Part shown: one piece after another, positions 8,978 to 16,516 of the stretch | Layout: every line of letters starts with the position of its first letter | Numbering within the stretch: the first letter of the stretch is position 1 | Source of the DNA: DASRDU01 sp035560235 | GTDB lineage: Bacteria; Acidobacteriota; Blastocatellia; RBC074 | Length of the DNA: 40,101 nt | Direction: 5' to 3' | Assembly: GCA_035560235.1 (NCBI GenBank) | Contig: DATMAG010000055.1 | Span: forward strand, 1-40,101 | Notes under the pieces: model-generated | Databases searched by the model: none | What the model was told of the DNA's origin: nothing | The model's input: only the letters and a program-made list of their open reading frames with translations | Translations under genes and position numbers: made by a program

Positions 8978-9023
8978 TGCCGGGCTGCGACAAACTGCTG
9001 AGCTTGTCGCAGCTCTCCCGGCA
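8978..9023 (+). terminator. Terminator-like hairpin after the VOC gene
   Basis: TGCCGGG and CTGCGACAA (8978-8993) pair with TTGTCGCAG (9004-9012) and CCCGGCA (9017-9023), with a four-base bulge between the two right-hand segments. Outer bases GATTCA and TGAATC can extend the stem. A short T run (TTTT) follows. It would end the kinase-VOC transcript. Confidence 0.6.
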
Positions 9024-9173
9024 TCAGTTTTGAATCACGACCCGGTTCAGTTCACCTCACGCCCCGGCTCTGGACAGGCACTCTCACCCGTGATTGAATC
9101 TCCGGGCGTCAGAGTGAAGCTGCAATTCCGCTCAAGTCCAGTCCTGATATTCGACGAAGCAACTCAGTATCCG

Positions 9174-10916
9174 ATGAATCGAAGCCCATTTCAGCAGTGC
9201 GTCATTCCGGTTCTGCTCGTCATCTGCCTGCTGATTGCCGGATGCCGCCCCACGCCTCAGGAAGCAGGAAAGGCTGCGGGCAGGCGCGGCGGAGTAATCT
9301 CAGTCCGGCTGACCGCGCTGCCCGGCACTTTCAATCCGCTGATGGTGGCGGATGAATCATCGCTGCTTGTCGGCCTCTGGCTGCTCGGCGGTCGGCTCGT
9401 CAGTTTCGATCACACGACGCAAAGCTACGTTCCGGCTCTGGCGGAAAGCTGGAAGACCGAACCCGACGGGCGCACGGTGACGGTGACGCTGCGTGACGGG
9501 CTGAAGTTTTCCGACGGTCAGGCGCTGACAGCGGCTGATGTGTTGTTTACGCTTCAGGCACTCTATGACGAACGCACCGGCTCGCCGCTGCTGCGGGATG
9601 CGATGCTGATCGGCGGCAAGCAGATCGTCGCCGCGGCGACTGATGCGCGACAGTTGAAGCTGACCTTTCCTGAGCGGACTGCCGCGCCGGAAAGCTTTCT
9701 GGTGAATCTGCCGGTGCTGCCGCGCCACGCGCTCGGACAGGCCTTCAGCGAAGGCCGCCTCGGCAGCGCCTGGCCGCTCACCGCAGAGCCGCGTCAGATC
9801 GTCACAAGCGGCCCGTTCACAGTCGAATCGGTTCAGCCGGGAGCGAGCATCAGGCTCAGTCGCAATCCGCATTACTGGAGAACCGATTCAAAGGGCGTGC
9901 AACTGCCTTACGCTGACGCGCTGGTGCTTGAAGGCATCAGCGATCCGAACAACACTTTTCTGAGACTGAATCAGGGCACGCTCGATCTGGCCGACCGCAT
10001 CAGACCTTCTGATTTTGCGGCGCTGCAACCGGCTTCAGGCCCGGTTCACGCGGCTGATGCGGGGCCGGGGCTGAGCACCGATCATCTCTGGTTCAATCTG
10101 AGCGGGCAGGCTGCGATCAGTCCGATGAAACGCGCCTGGTTTGGCGAGGCGCGTTTTCGGCGCGCCATTTCGCACGCGATTGATCGTCAGGCCATTGCCA
10201 AAGCGACACTGCGCGGGCTGGCGACGCCGCTTGAGGGCTTTGTCTCCCCGGGCAATCGCGCGTGGGCAACTGCCGATCTGCCGCGCACTGATTACAGCCC
10301 TGAGCGGGCGCAGGCATTGCTGCAGGAAGCTGGCTTCGTCAGACGCGGCTCAGCCGATGCTCCGGAACTTTACGACCGCGCCGGAAACCGCGTTGAATTC
10401 ACGCTGCTCGTTCAGGCGCAGAATGAGCCGCGCAAGCAGATGGCGACGGTCATTCAGCAGGATCTGGCGCGGCTGGGAATCAGCCTGCAGGTGGCGACGC
10501 TCGACACACAGGCAGTGACGGAACGCTGGACGAAGACTTTTGATTACGATGCCGTGCTGATGGGCCTGACGCTCACGGATCCCGAGCCGTCCTCATACAC
10601 GAGCTTTCTGCGCAGCGATTCGGCCACGCATCAGTGGTCGCCCCGGCAGAAAAGCCCCGCGACCGACTGGGAAGCGCGCATTGACAAACTGATCGAACTG
10701 CAGGCCGCTGAAACCGACCCGCAGAAACGGCAGGCACTGTTCAGGGAAATTCAGGTCATCATGGCCGAGCAGCTGCCGGTCATTCCGCTCGTCGCGCGCC
10801 ACATCGTCTCAGCGGCTCATTCAAGAATCGGCAACTGGCGACCGAGCAGCATCTTTCCATATTCGCTCTGGAATGCCGACGAGTTGTTCATCAGCGAGCC
10901 GGGCGCAGGAAAGTAA
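9174..10916 (+). CDS. Peptide/nickel-type ABC transporter substrate-binding lipoprotein (SBP_bac_5)
   Basis: 580 aa from the ATG at 9174, which opens directly on a lipoprotein signal (CVIPVLLVICLLIAGC) with the lipid-accepting cysteine in LIAGC. An upstream TTG at 9030 would add 48 residues ahead of the signal and is rejected. The mature protein shows the family-5 solute-binding layout: GTFNPLMVADE, the SWKTEPDGRTVTVTLRDGLKFSDG block and ALTAADVLFTLQALYD, then RFRRAISHAIDRQAIAKATLRG and a late PVIPLVARH stretch. It would capture oligopeptides or similar ligands outside the inner membrane. No permease or ATPase gene lies next to it, so it is an orphan binding protein. Confidence 0.9.
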   Translation: MNRSPFQQCVIPVLLVICLLIAGCRPTPQEAGKAAGRRGGVISVRLTALPGTFNPLMVADESSLLVGLWLLGGRLVSFDHTTQSYVPALAESWKTEPDGRTVTVTLRDGLKFSDGQALTAADVLFTLQALYDERTGSPLLRDAMLIGGKQIVAAATDARQLKLTFPERTAAPESFLVNLPVLPRHALGQAFSEGRLGSAWPLTAEPRQIVTSGPFTVESVQPGASIRLSRNPHYWRTDSKGVQLPYADALVLEGISDPNNTFLRLNQGTLDLADRIRPSDFAALQPASGPVHAADAGPGLSTDHLWFNLSGQAAISPMKRAWFGEARFRRAISHAIDRQAIAKATLRGLATPLEGFVSPGNRAWATADLPRTDYSPERAQALLQEAGFVRRGSADAPELYDRAGNRVEFTLLVQAQNEPRKQMATVIQQDLARLGISLQVATLDTQAVTERWTKTFDYDAVLMGLTLTDPEPSSYTSFLRSDSATHQWSPRQKSPATDWEARIDKLIELQAAETDPQKRQALFREIQVIMAEQLPVIPLVARHIVSAAHSRIGNWRPSSIFPYSLWNADELFISEPGAGK

Positions 10917-10941
10917 GAGCTTCTTTCGGCGAATCAGCCCT

Positions 10942-11373
10942 TCACGACTTTCGGCTGCCGTACAGCGTCGCCACCAGGCGGCGCGGCCCGCCCTGATTGC
11001 GGTGTTCGCAGAGATAGATGCCCTGCCACGTGCCGAGCCGCAACTGCCCGCCGCCAACCGGAATTGAAACCGAACTGCCGAGCAGCGACGACTTGAGATG
11101 CGCGGGCATATCGTCCGGGCCTTCGAGCGTGTGTTCATAATGCGGCGCGTTTTCCGGCACGAGCTGATTGAAGTGACGTTCGAAATCGCCGCGCACGTCC
11201 GGGTCGGCATTTTCATTGATCGTCAGCGAGGCTGAAGTGTGCTGGATAAAGAGGTGCAGAATGCCGGTTTCAATTTCGCGCAGTTCGGGCAGTCGTTCGA
11301 GGACTTCACGCGTAATCAGATGAAACCCGCGCTGACGCGGGCGCAATGAAAACTCCTTCTGAATCCATTCCAT
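10942..11373 (-). CDS. yjbQ: YjbQ family protein (UPF0047, secondary thiamine-phosphate synthase-like)
   Basis: 143 aa, the full family length. Signature blocks are LFIQHTSASLTINENADPDV, PHYEHTLEGPDDMPAHLKSS, the GTWQGIYLCEHR motif with its conserved histidine, and a terminal RRLVATLYG. Members are small trimeric barrels; some have weak thiamine-phosphate synthase activity, and the physiological role is unsettled. Convergent with the solute-binding lipoprotein (25 bases between the ends) and divergent from the TauE-type permease. No clear Shine-Dalgarno precedes the ATG at 11373, but the N-terminus (WIQKEFSLRPRQRGFHLIT) is typical of the family. Confidence 0.92.
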   Translation of the reverse strand: MEWIQKEFSLRPRQRGFHLITREVLERLPELREIETGILHLFIQHTSASLTINENADPDVRGDFERHFNQLVPENAPHYEHTLEGPDDMPAHLKSSLLGSSVSIPVGGGQLRLGTWQGIYLCEHRNQGGPRRLVATLYGSRKS

Positions 11374-11415
11374 GCCACAAGCTTACCGCAGCCTTCAAAG
11401 CACCGGCAATCATCA

Positions 11416-11540
11416 CAGGCAGAAGAGAGATGACGGAATAAACGAAAATAACGAAACAGACGAAAAGTTTCAGACGCTGTTGAGTTCTTCTTTCGTTCAT
11501 TCCGTTATTTCGTTTGCTGCTGTCATCTCTCATCTGCTTG
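11416..11540. repeat. Long imperfect inverted repeat, GATGACGGAA family, copy 1
   Basis: A left arm at 11416-11465 and a right arm at 11491-11540 are imperfect reverse complements over about 50 bases. Both carry GAGAGATGAC and an AAACGAAA(A)TAACG block. It fills the gap between divergent yjbQ and the permease gene. Copies 2 and 3 with the same words lie at 14946-15037 and 31288-31435. Confidence 0.8.
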
Positions 11541-11635
11541 TCACCAGGCCGCGCTCACTTCATACTGCGGGCGAAAGGCTGTACTATCTGCTCGCACCAT
11601 ATTTTTCCGAAGGGATTCCCAGAAAAGACCACGCC

Positions 11636-12532
11636 ATGCTGACCATGAAAACCTGGCTCTTTATCGCACTTGGCTGCTTCACTCTTTTTTACCTCATCAC
11701 CTGGATTCTGGCTGAGCGGCAGACGCGCCGCGATGAATCAGCGATGCCGGGGCCGGTTGATGCGGCCATCGGTTTTGTGACGAACTTCTTCGACACGCTC
11801 GGCATCGGTTCATTCGCCACGACCACCTCCTTTTTCAGATTTCTGAAGAAGGTTAAGGATGAAGTCATTCCCGGCACCCTCAATGTCGGCCATACGCTGC
11901 CGACCATCACGCAGGCGTTTATTTACATCGCGGTCGTCGAAGTTGATATGCTGACGCTGGTGCTGATGATCGCCGCTTCAGTGCTCGGCATGTGGCTTGG
12001 CGCGGGCATCGTGGCTGGCTGGCCGCGTCGCAACGTGCAGATCGGCATGGGCATTGCGCTGCTGGTGGCTGCAACGCTGACCCTGACCTCGCAGCTTGGC
12101 ATCACCGCGAGCGGAGGCGACGCGATTGGACTGACAGGCACACGGCTGATTCTCGGCGTGGCCGGCAATTTCATGCTCGGCGCGCTGATGTCGCTCGGGA
12201 TTGGCCTGTACGGCCCGTGTCTGATTCTGATCAGCCTGCTCGGAATGAATCCGAAGACAGCCTTTCCGATCATGATGGGTTCGTGCGCCTTTCTGATGCC
12301 GGTCGGCAGTGCGCGCTTCATTCGCAAAAGCAGCTACAATCTGAAGGCCGCGCTTGGCCTCGCCATCGGCGGCATTCCGGCAGTGCTGATTGCGGCATTC
12401 ATCGTCAAATCGCTGCCCCTCGCCGCTGTGCGCTGGCTGGTGATCGTGGTGGTGGTCTATACCGCGCTTTCAATGCTCCGTTCAGCGATGGTCGAAAGCA
12501 AACTGCCGGTTGAGCAGAAGGCGCAGGCCTGA
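11636..12532 (+). CDS. TauE/SafE-family membrane permease
   Basis: 298 aa from the ATG at 11636 (a second ATG at 11645 is also possible). A longer frame from 11372 would run through the inverted repeat and encode non-membrane sequence, so it is rejected. About eight hydrophobic helices are visible, the first being WLFIALGCFTLFYLITWILA. Family features are GFVTNFFDTLGIGSFATTTS in the first half and GIGLYGPCLILISLLGMNPK in the second, an internally duplicated layout. TauE/SafE proteins export small sulfur or organic anions such as sulfite or sulfoacetate. No sulfur gene is adjacent, so the substrate is unknown. Confidence 0.87.
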   Translation: MLTMKTWLFIALGCFTLFYLITWILAERQTRRDESAMPGPVDAAIGFVTNFFDTLGIGSFATTTSFFRFLKKVKDEVIPGTLNVGHTLPTITQAFIYIAVVEVDMLTLVLMIAASVLGMWLGAGIVAGWPRRNVQIGMGIALLVAATLTLTSQLGITASGGDAIGLTGTRLILGVAGNFMLGALMSLGIGLYGPCLILISLLGMNPKTAFPIMMGSCAFLMPVGSARFIRKSSYNLKAALGLAIGGIPAVLIAAFIVKSLPLAAVRWLVIVVVVYTALSMLRSAMVESKLPVEQKAQA

Positions 12533-12563
12533 CCGGCAAAATCAACCACAAACAGCAACGAAT

Positions 12564-12666
12564 AAACGCGAATGTTCACGAACAGTGGCGCGACCTCGCA
12601 ACTGAGACCATCCTGAATCAGCCGAGCATCATTTCAGACAACTCTGGTTCGTGTTCATTCGTGTCC
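12564..12666. repeat. Imperfect inverted repeat (AAACGCGAATGNNCACGAAC type)
   Basis: AAACGCGAATGTTCACGAAC at 12564-12583 pairs imperfectly (about 15 of 20) with 12647-12666 (GTTCGTGTTCATTCGTGT). It sits between the permease stop and a gene remnant. Words of this kind are, as I recall, common in scattered intergenic repeats of environmental bacteria. It is not the same family as the GATGACGGAA repeats. Confidence 0.5.
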
Positions 12667-12682
12667 CTTCGAGGCTGTTCCT

Positions 12683-12943
12683 TCACTGCGGCTTCTTCAC
12701 TTCCGGCAAACGGCGCGGCGCGTAGTAAGGTTTGCCGTTGAGCTTCTGCACTTCCTTCATAAAGCTGGTGCCGTAATCACGTTCAGCGTCCGAGAGCGCC
12801 CACGCCTGGCGCTTGTAATTCCAGTTGTCGGGATTGAGCCGCTGCGCTTCCTTGTAATGCCTGATCGAAGCCGCGCTCTGACCCTTGCGATAAATTCTGT
12901 CTCTGTCTTCTGCGGCATTCTCTGCAGTGAATCTTATCCAGCG
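12683..12943 (-). pseudogene. C-terminal remnant of a TPR-containing protein
   Basis: A reading frame of about 86 codons ends at a TGA (12683-12685) and is bounded upstream by an in-frame TAG, without a start codon near the front. It encodes DRIYRKGQSAASIRHYKEAQ, then NPDNWNYKRQAWAL and GKPYYAPRRLPEVKK. This has TPR character (RHYKEAQRLNPDNW) and looks like the tail of a larger protein; I recall similar tails in acidobacterial redoxin/TPR proteins but cannot verify that. The frame has protein-like composition, unlike the overlapping frame on the same strand. Interpreted as debris of a truncated gene next to a repeat. A short real gene using a rare start is the alternative. Confidence 0.55.
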
Positions 12944-12988
12944 CTACGACGCCCGGCAGACAATCGGATGTGAGGCGCGCTCCGTTCA

Positions 12989-14905
12989 TCACTTCAGCAG
13001 CGACTTCATGTTCAGGTTGCGAATCAGGCGGTGCAGGTAGTTCGGATGCAGGCCGAGCAGCCGGGCCGCTTCGGTGTAACTGCCGCCTGCCTGTTCGAAG
13101 GCTTTCTGGATGAGCTGCTTTTTCGCTTCCTTCACGGCTTCGTGATAAGTCGCGCCGCCTGACGATTCAGTTGATTCGGTGGCGGCGTCGAGCACCGATT
13201 CGGGCAGGTCTTCGGGCTTGATCAGATCGCCTGTGCCCAGGACGACTGCGCGTTCGATGGCGTTTTCAAGTTCGCGGACATTGCCGGGCCAGTCCCAGGC
13301 CTGCAGCGCGGCGCGGGCTTCGGCTGAAAGGCCGCGCACGCGGCGTTTGCATTTCTCGCTGTATTTCGTCGTGAAATAACCGGCGAGCAGCGGAATGTCC
13401 TCGCGGCGTTCGCGCAGCGGCGGCATCGTCAGCGTCACGACGTTGAGCCGGTAATACAAATCCTGGCGAAATGTGCCCTGTCTGATTGCTTCTTCGAGAT
13501 CGCGATTTGTAGCGGCGATCACGCGAATGTCGGCTTTCAGGGTTCTGGTTCCGCCGACGCGCTCGAATTCCTGTTCCTGCAGCACGCGCAGCAGCCTGGC
13601 CTGCAGCGGCGGGGCCATTTCACCGAGTTCATCCAGAAAGAGCGTGCCGCCCTGGGCGATTTCGATTTTGCCTTTCTTCTGTGCGATGGCGCCGGTGAAC
13701 GCGCCTTTTTCGTGGCCGAAGAGTTCGCTGTCGAGCAGCGTTTCAGTCAGCGCGGCGCAGTTGATGGCGACGAAGGATTTGTCGGCGCGGGAACTGTTCT
13801 GATGGATGGCGCGGGCGGCGAGTTCCTTGCCCGTGCCGCTCTCGCCGCGAATCAGAACGGTCGAATCGGTCGGAGCGACGCGGGCGATGAGCTGACAGAC
13901 TTCGCGCATCCGGCGGCTTTCACCGATCAGGTTGTGATTCAGTCCGAGCTCGGCGTTGAGGCGCTGATTTTCAGCTTCGAGCCATTCCATCCGCCGCAGG
14001 TTTTCAAGCGCGGTCGCGGCCATCGCGGCGATGGCGGTCAGCAGTTGCAGGTGATCGGCATCGAACCAGACAATCGGATCGCTCGTCGCCAGCCAGATTA
14101 CGCCGAGCGTCTTGTCATACACCGTCAGCGGAACGGCCAGCAGTGAGCGCGTCTGCGAGGCAACGATGCTCTCAGTCCTGACGAGCGCCGAATCCTCCAG
14201 CACATCGTTGCTCAGAATCGCCACGCCTTCGCGCAGCACCTGGCGCGCAATCGTGCGACTGACACGCACTTCACCGTTGACGCCGTGCCGTCTGTCCCAG
14301 CCGAAGACCGAGGTGAAATCATCACTCGTCTCAGAGGTCAGCAGAATCGCGCCGCGCTCAGCCGGAATGACCTCAGCCGTCAGTTCCAGCAGCTGCCGCT
14401 GCAACGCTTCAGGGTTTCTGGCGGCATTGATCACCGCGCCGATTTTCAGCAGCGCATTCAGATCCCGCGCCGTGCGCGACTGCGGCGGCAGCGCCTGTGC
14501 GAGCTTCGTCGAATCGAGATAGAGCGCCTCCTCGCGCCGCAGCCGGACGGTCAGCCCGCCGGGCAGCGCGTCATCGCTCAGTTGCACCGGACTTGAAACC
14601 GGCAACACTTCGCCTTCGTGCAGCAGAAAGAGAAAGACTGAATCGCCGAGTCGCAGATGATCGCCGTGTTCGAGCAGGCGCTCCCTGACCGGCACGCCGT
14701 TGACGAACGTTCCGTTGCGGCTTTCGAGGTCAGTGAGCAGACACTGACCGGCCTCCTTTCTGATGACGCAGTGCCGCCGCGAGAGCGACAGATCAGTGAT
14801 CGAAATCCGATTCGCTGATTCACGCCCGATGGATGTCTCATCCTCCCGCAGGGCATAGACCGTCCCTTTAAGCGGGCCGGAGACGGCGACCAGTCTGGGA
14901 TTCAT
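12989..14905 (-). CDS. Sigma-54-dependent activator with FHA and GAF domains
   Basis: 638 aa. An N-terminal FHA domain (about 20-95) keeps the phosphothreonine-binding residues: Arg28 in SIGRES, SRRH (42-45) and the RNGTFVNG block with Asn64. A GAF domain covers about 145-300. The AAA+ domain (about 325-555) has Walker A GESGTGK (354-360), the sigma-54 contact loop GAFTGA (401-406), Walker B TLFLDELGEM (421-430) and WPGNVRELENAIERAV. A Fis-type helix-turn-helix ends the protein (EAARLLGLHPNYLHRLIRNL). FHA on such activators suggests control by a Ser/Thr kinase, and one is encoded about 1.6 kb further right (16517-18877); that link is inference. A sigma-54-like promoter lies at 16169-16184. 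Confidence 0.95.
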   Translation of the reverse strand: MNPRLVAVSGPLKGTVYALREDETSIGRESANRISITDLSLSRRHCVIRKEAGQCLLTDLESRNGTFVNGVPVRERLLEHGDHLRLGDSVFLFLLHEGEVLPVSSPVQLSDDALPGGLTVRLRREEALYLDSTKLAQALPPQSRTARDLNALLKIGAVINAARNPEALQRQLLELTAEVIPAERGAILLTSETSDDFTSVFGWDRRHGVNGEVRVSRTIARQVLREGVAILSNDVLEDSALVRTESIVASQTRSLLAVPLTVYDKTLGVIWLATSDPIVWFDADHLQLLTAIAAMAATALENLRRMEWLEAENQRLNAELGLNHNLIGESRRMREVCQLIARVAPTDSTVLIRGESGTGKELAARAIHQNSSRADKSFVAINCAALTETLLDSELFGHEKGAFTGAIAQKKGKIEIAQGGTLFLDELGEMAPPLQARLLRVLQEQEFERVGGTRTLKADIRVIAATNRDLEEAIRQGTFRQDLYYRLNVVTLTMPPLRERREDIPLLAGYFTTKYSEKCKRRVRGLSAEARAALQAWDWPGNVRELENAIERAVVLGTGDLIKPEDLPESVLDAATESTESSGGATYHEAVKEAKKQLIQKAFEQAGGSYTEAARLLGLHPNYLHRLIRNLNMKSLLK

Positions 14906-14945
14906 AAGCTGACCTCACCTGACTGTGCAGACTGACGGAGAAAAA

Positions 14946-15037
14946 CGAGATGACGGAACAAACGGAAAGAACGGAACAGACAAAACACATTCTGCCTTTT
15001 CGTCTGTTCCGTTCTTTCCGTTTGTTCCGTCATCTCG
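14946..15037. repeat. Perfect 36-bp inverted repeat, GATGACGGAA family, copy 2
   Basis: The arm at 14946-14981 (beginning CGAGATGACGGAACAAACGG) is the exact reverse complement of 15002-15037, with a 20-base loop. It lies 40 bases upstream of the sigma-54 activator start, in its leader or promoter region. All 36 positions pair, so this copy looks recent or maintained compared with copies 1 and 3. Confidence 0.95.
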
Positions 15038-15084
15038 CTTCACTTTCCCTTGTGGCTGCTGCTTCCTGTCAACGGGCTGCCTGT

Positions 15085-15117
15085 CTGATCAGATAGACGG
15101 ACTATCCGATCAGATAG
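15085..15117. promoter_or_regulatory. Operator-like dyad between activator and small exported gene
   Basis: CTGATCAGATAG (15085-15096) and CTATCCGATCAG (15102-15113) form a dyad with 11 of 12 positions paired and a five-base spacer. In addition GATCAGATAG occurs twice as a direct repeat (15087-15096 and 15108-15117), spaced 21 bases, or two helical turns. The region 14906-15364 is non-coding and otherwise holds only the 36-bp inverted repeat. The site could serve either divergent gene. Binder unknown. Confidence 0.45.
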
Positions 15118-15364
15118 TAATTCGGCCCCTCTCTGCTCCGACGAACTGATGTTCCGTGACTGCTCTGGCAAAAGCATATCTCATCTTCCGGCAGATGGTT
15201 AGGGTAAAAGCGCGACGTCGCGGATCAGGCTCCGGCAGTCTTCGGCACAATGCTTGAGAACTCCTCAGGCGCAAGCGATGAGTTGAGGGGATGCAGAGAT
15301 CATCCCGCAGAGAGAGAGAGCATCAGCAGCGCAGCCGCTGTTTCGCAACCAAAAGGAGAAAGTC

Positions 15365-15811
15365 ATGAAAAAGCAGATTCTGAGTATCGTTGCCACACTG
15401 AGCATTCTCGTCACGCTGGCAGTTGCCGGTTTCGCCGGGCTGAGCACCAGAGTCAGCGCCAGCATCCCGTTCGATTTTATGATCGGCAACAAGCAGCTCC
15501 CGGCGGGCAAATACACCGTCGAGCGTGGCAACGTCTATGGCACACTGGTCATCCGCAGCACTGAAACAAAAGGCATTGCAGTCTTCCAGACCCTGGAGGC
15601 TTCAGGCAGAAACAACACTGAAGCGAAGCTTGTCTTCCGCCGCTACGGCAACCAGTATTTTCTGGCTCAGGTTCACGATGGCCTCAGCACCGGCAGCGAA
15701 CTGATCAAATCGAAAGCCGAGCGTGAAGCGGCCAGAGCCGGGCGCGATCACCTGGCGCTGAACTCCGGCGAGCCTGAAATTATCAGCGTCGTCGCGAACG
15801 TCGGCCAGTGA
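15365..15811 (+). CDS. Small exported protein, acidobacterial IPFDF family
   Basis: 148 aa. A signal peptide (MKKQILSIVATLSILVTLAV, cleavage near VSA at 30-32) is followed at once by SIPFDFMIGNKQLPAGKYTV. That opening is shared by a large family of small secreted beta-rich proteins which I associate with Acidobacteriota; their function is unknown. The rest predicts short beta strands (GTLVIRST, AKLVFRRYGNQYFLAQV) and a charged tail. A strong ribosome site (AAAAGGAGAAAG) precedes the ATG. Monocistronic, with a good intrinsic terminator about 80 bases after the stop. Confidence 0.8.
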   Translation: MKKQILSIVATLSILVTLAVAGFAGLSTRVSASIPFDFMIGNKQLPAGKYTVERGNVYGTLVIRSTETKGIAVFQTLEASGRNNTEAKLVFRRYGNQYFLAQVHDGLSTGSELIKSKAEREAARAGRDHLALNSGEPEIISVVANVGQ

Positions 15812-15890
15812 GGACATCAATCGTGAACTGAGTCAGCAGTCACGAATCGAATTACTGTCAGAGTTACCTGTCTCCCACTTGTCTCCCACA

Positions 15891-15935
15891 GGCACCCCGC
15901 AGCCGCCGCAGTTGCGGGGTGCCGTCTCCCTTTTC
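15891..15935 (+). terminator. Rho-independent terminator
   Basis: GGCACCCCGCA (15891-15901) pairs perfectly with TGCGGGGTGCC (15913-15923) across an 11-base loop, and the stem is followed by a pyrimidine/T-rich tract (GTCTCCCTTTTCC). It is placed and oriented to end the small exported-protein transcript. Confidence 0.8.
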
Positions 15936-16108
15936 CTTCCTGTTTCTTCCGCTGACAACCTTCTTCGCTCCGATAAAATTCCGGCGGTTTCAATCAAACC
16001 ATTGAACTGTTGAGTGAACCAGGCTGACACCATCTCGCCGGAAAGTGTTTCAATCAGTGTCCCGATTTCGCCTGTTTCGATCCGGCCGGTTTGCCATTGA
16101 ATGTACGG

Positions 16109-16130
16109 CAGACTGACATTCTGTCTGTCA
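16109..16130. promoter_or_regulatory. Possible enhancer site upstream of a sigma-54 promoter
   Basis: TGACA (16114-16118) and TGTCA (16126-16130) form a dyad with seven bases between, overlapped by a second dyad CAGAC...GTCTG (16109-16127). It lies about 40-60 bases upstream of the -24 box at 16169, a workable position for an activator bound upstream of a sigma-54 promoter. The binder is not known. Confidence 0.35.
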
Positions 16131-16168
16131 TTCGCACGTTGCTGAGGCCATTTTTATGAGAATTTGAG

Positions 16169-16184
16169 TGGCACGGTGTTTGTA
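16169..16184 (+). promoter_or_regulatory. Sigma-54 (-24/-12) promoter candidate
   Basis: TGGCACG at 16169-16175, a four-base spacer, then TTGTA at 16180-16184, against the consensus TGGCACG-N4-TTGCA/T. Eleven of 12 fixed positions match; the mismatch is T for C in the -12 GC. It lies 77 bases before the ATG of the 77-codon gene at 16261, on the same strand and with no gene between. A sigma-54 activator is encoded about 1.3 kb away, though whether it acts here is inference. Confidence 0.6.
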
Positions 16185-16260
16185 CCTGTAATGTCTGAAA
16201 TTGACGGATGCTGACCACTCTTCCCCTCAGGCAGTGCAGCATTTCCTGAAGGGAGAAATT

Positions 16261-16494
16261 ATGGCCAACAGACACCGTCCGCCACTGCTGCCGACTGAGA
16301 GCGAAGCGCCGGAACTGCACGGCTCTGATTCCGGCAGACTGTGGCAGGAATTATCCGAAGCTCTGGCAAAGGATCAGCAGCGAACCGGCAGGCTGGAACA
16401 GTCCAGGCTGAGAGGACAGTTGATGAGAGCCGCGCTGCGAAACTTCAAACCGCGCCAGCGCCCGTTCAGTTCGAAAGCTCCTGATGAGGGGTGA
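16261..16494 (+). CDS. Small hypothetical protein behind a sigma-54 promoter candidate
   Basis: 77 aa, not recognised. The ATG at 16261 has a good ribosome site (GAAGGGAGAAATT); an in-frame upstream start at 16201 has none. The protein is basic and soluble with no signal or membrane segment. A central stretch (SGRLWQELSEALAKDQQRTG, then LEQSRLRGQLMRAALRNF) should form amphipathic helix, flanked by proline-rich, probably disordered ends. It could be a small DNA- or protein-binding regulator, but nothing shows this directly. Convergent with the Ser/Thr kinase gene, stops 22 bases apart. Confidence 0.6.
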   Translation: MANRHRPPLLPTESEAPELHGSDSGRLWQELSEALAKDQQRTGRLEQSRLRGQLMRAALRNFKPRQRPFSSKAPDEG

Positions 16495-16516
16495 CAGGGA
16501 TCAAAGGCCGCGAGCC

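Noticed and set aside
9030..9173. TTG start 48 codons ahead of the solute-binding lipoprotein
   Set aside because: It would put the lipoprotein signal in the middle of the chain; the ATG at 9174 opens directly on that signal.
11372..11635. 88-codon extension of the TauE-type permease
   Set aside because: It translates an inverted repeat and gives charged non-membrane sequence. The first helix follows the ATG at 11636.
12783..12992. Minus-strand 69-codon frame overlapping the gene remnant
   Set aside because: The alternative frame, with TPR-like residues, has protein character; this one is Gln/Arg-rich shadow sequence.
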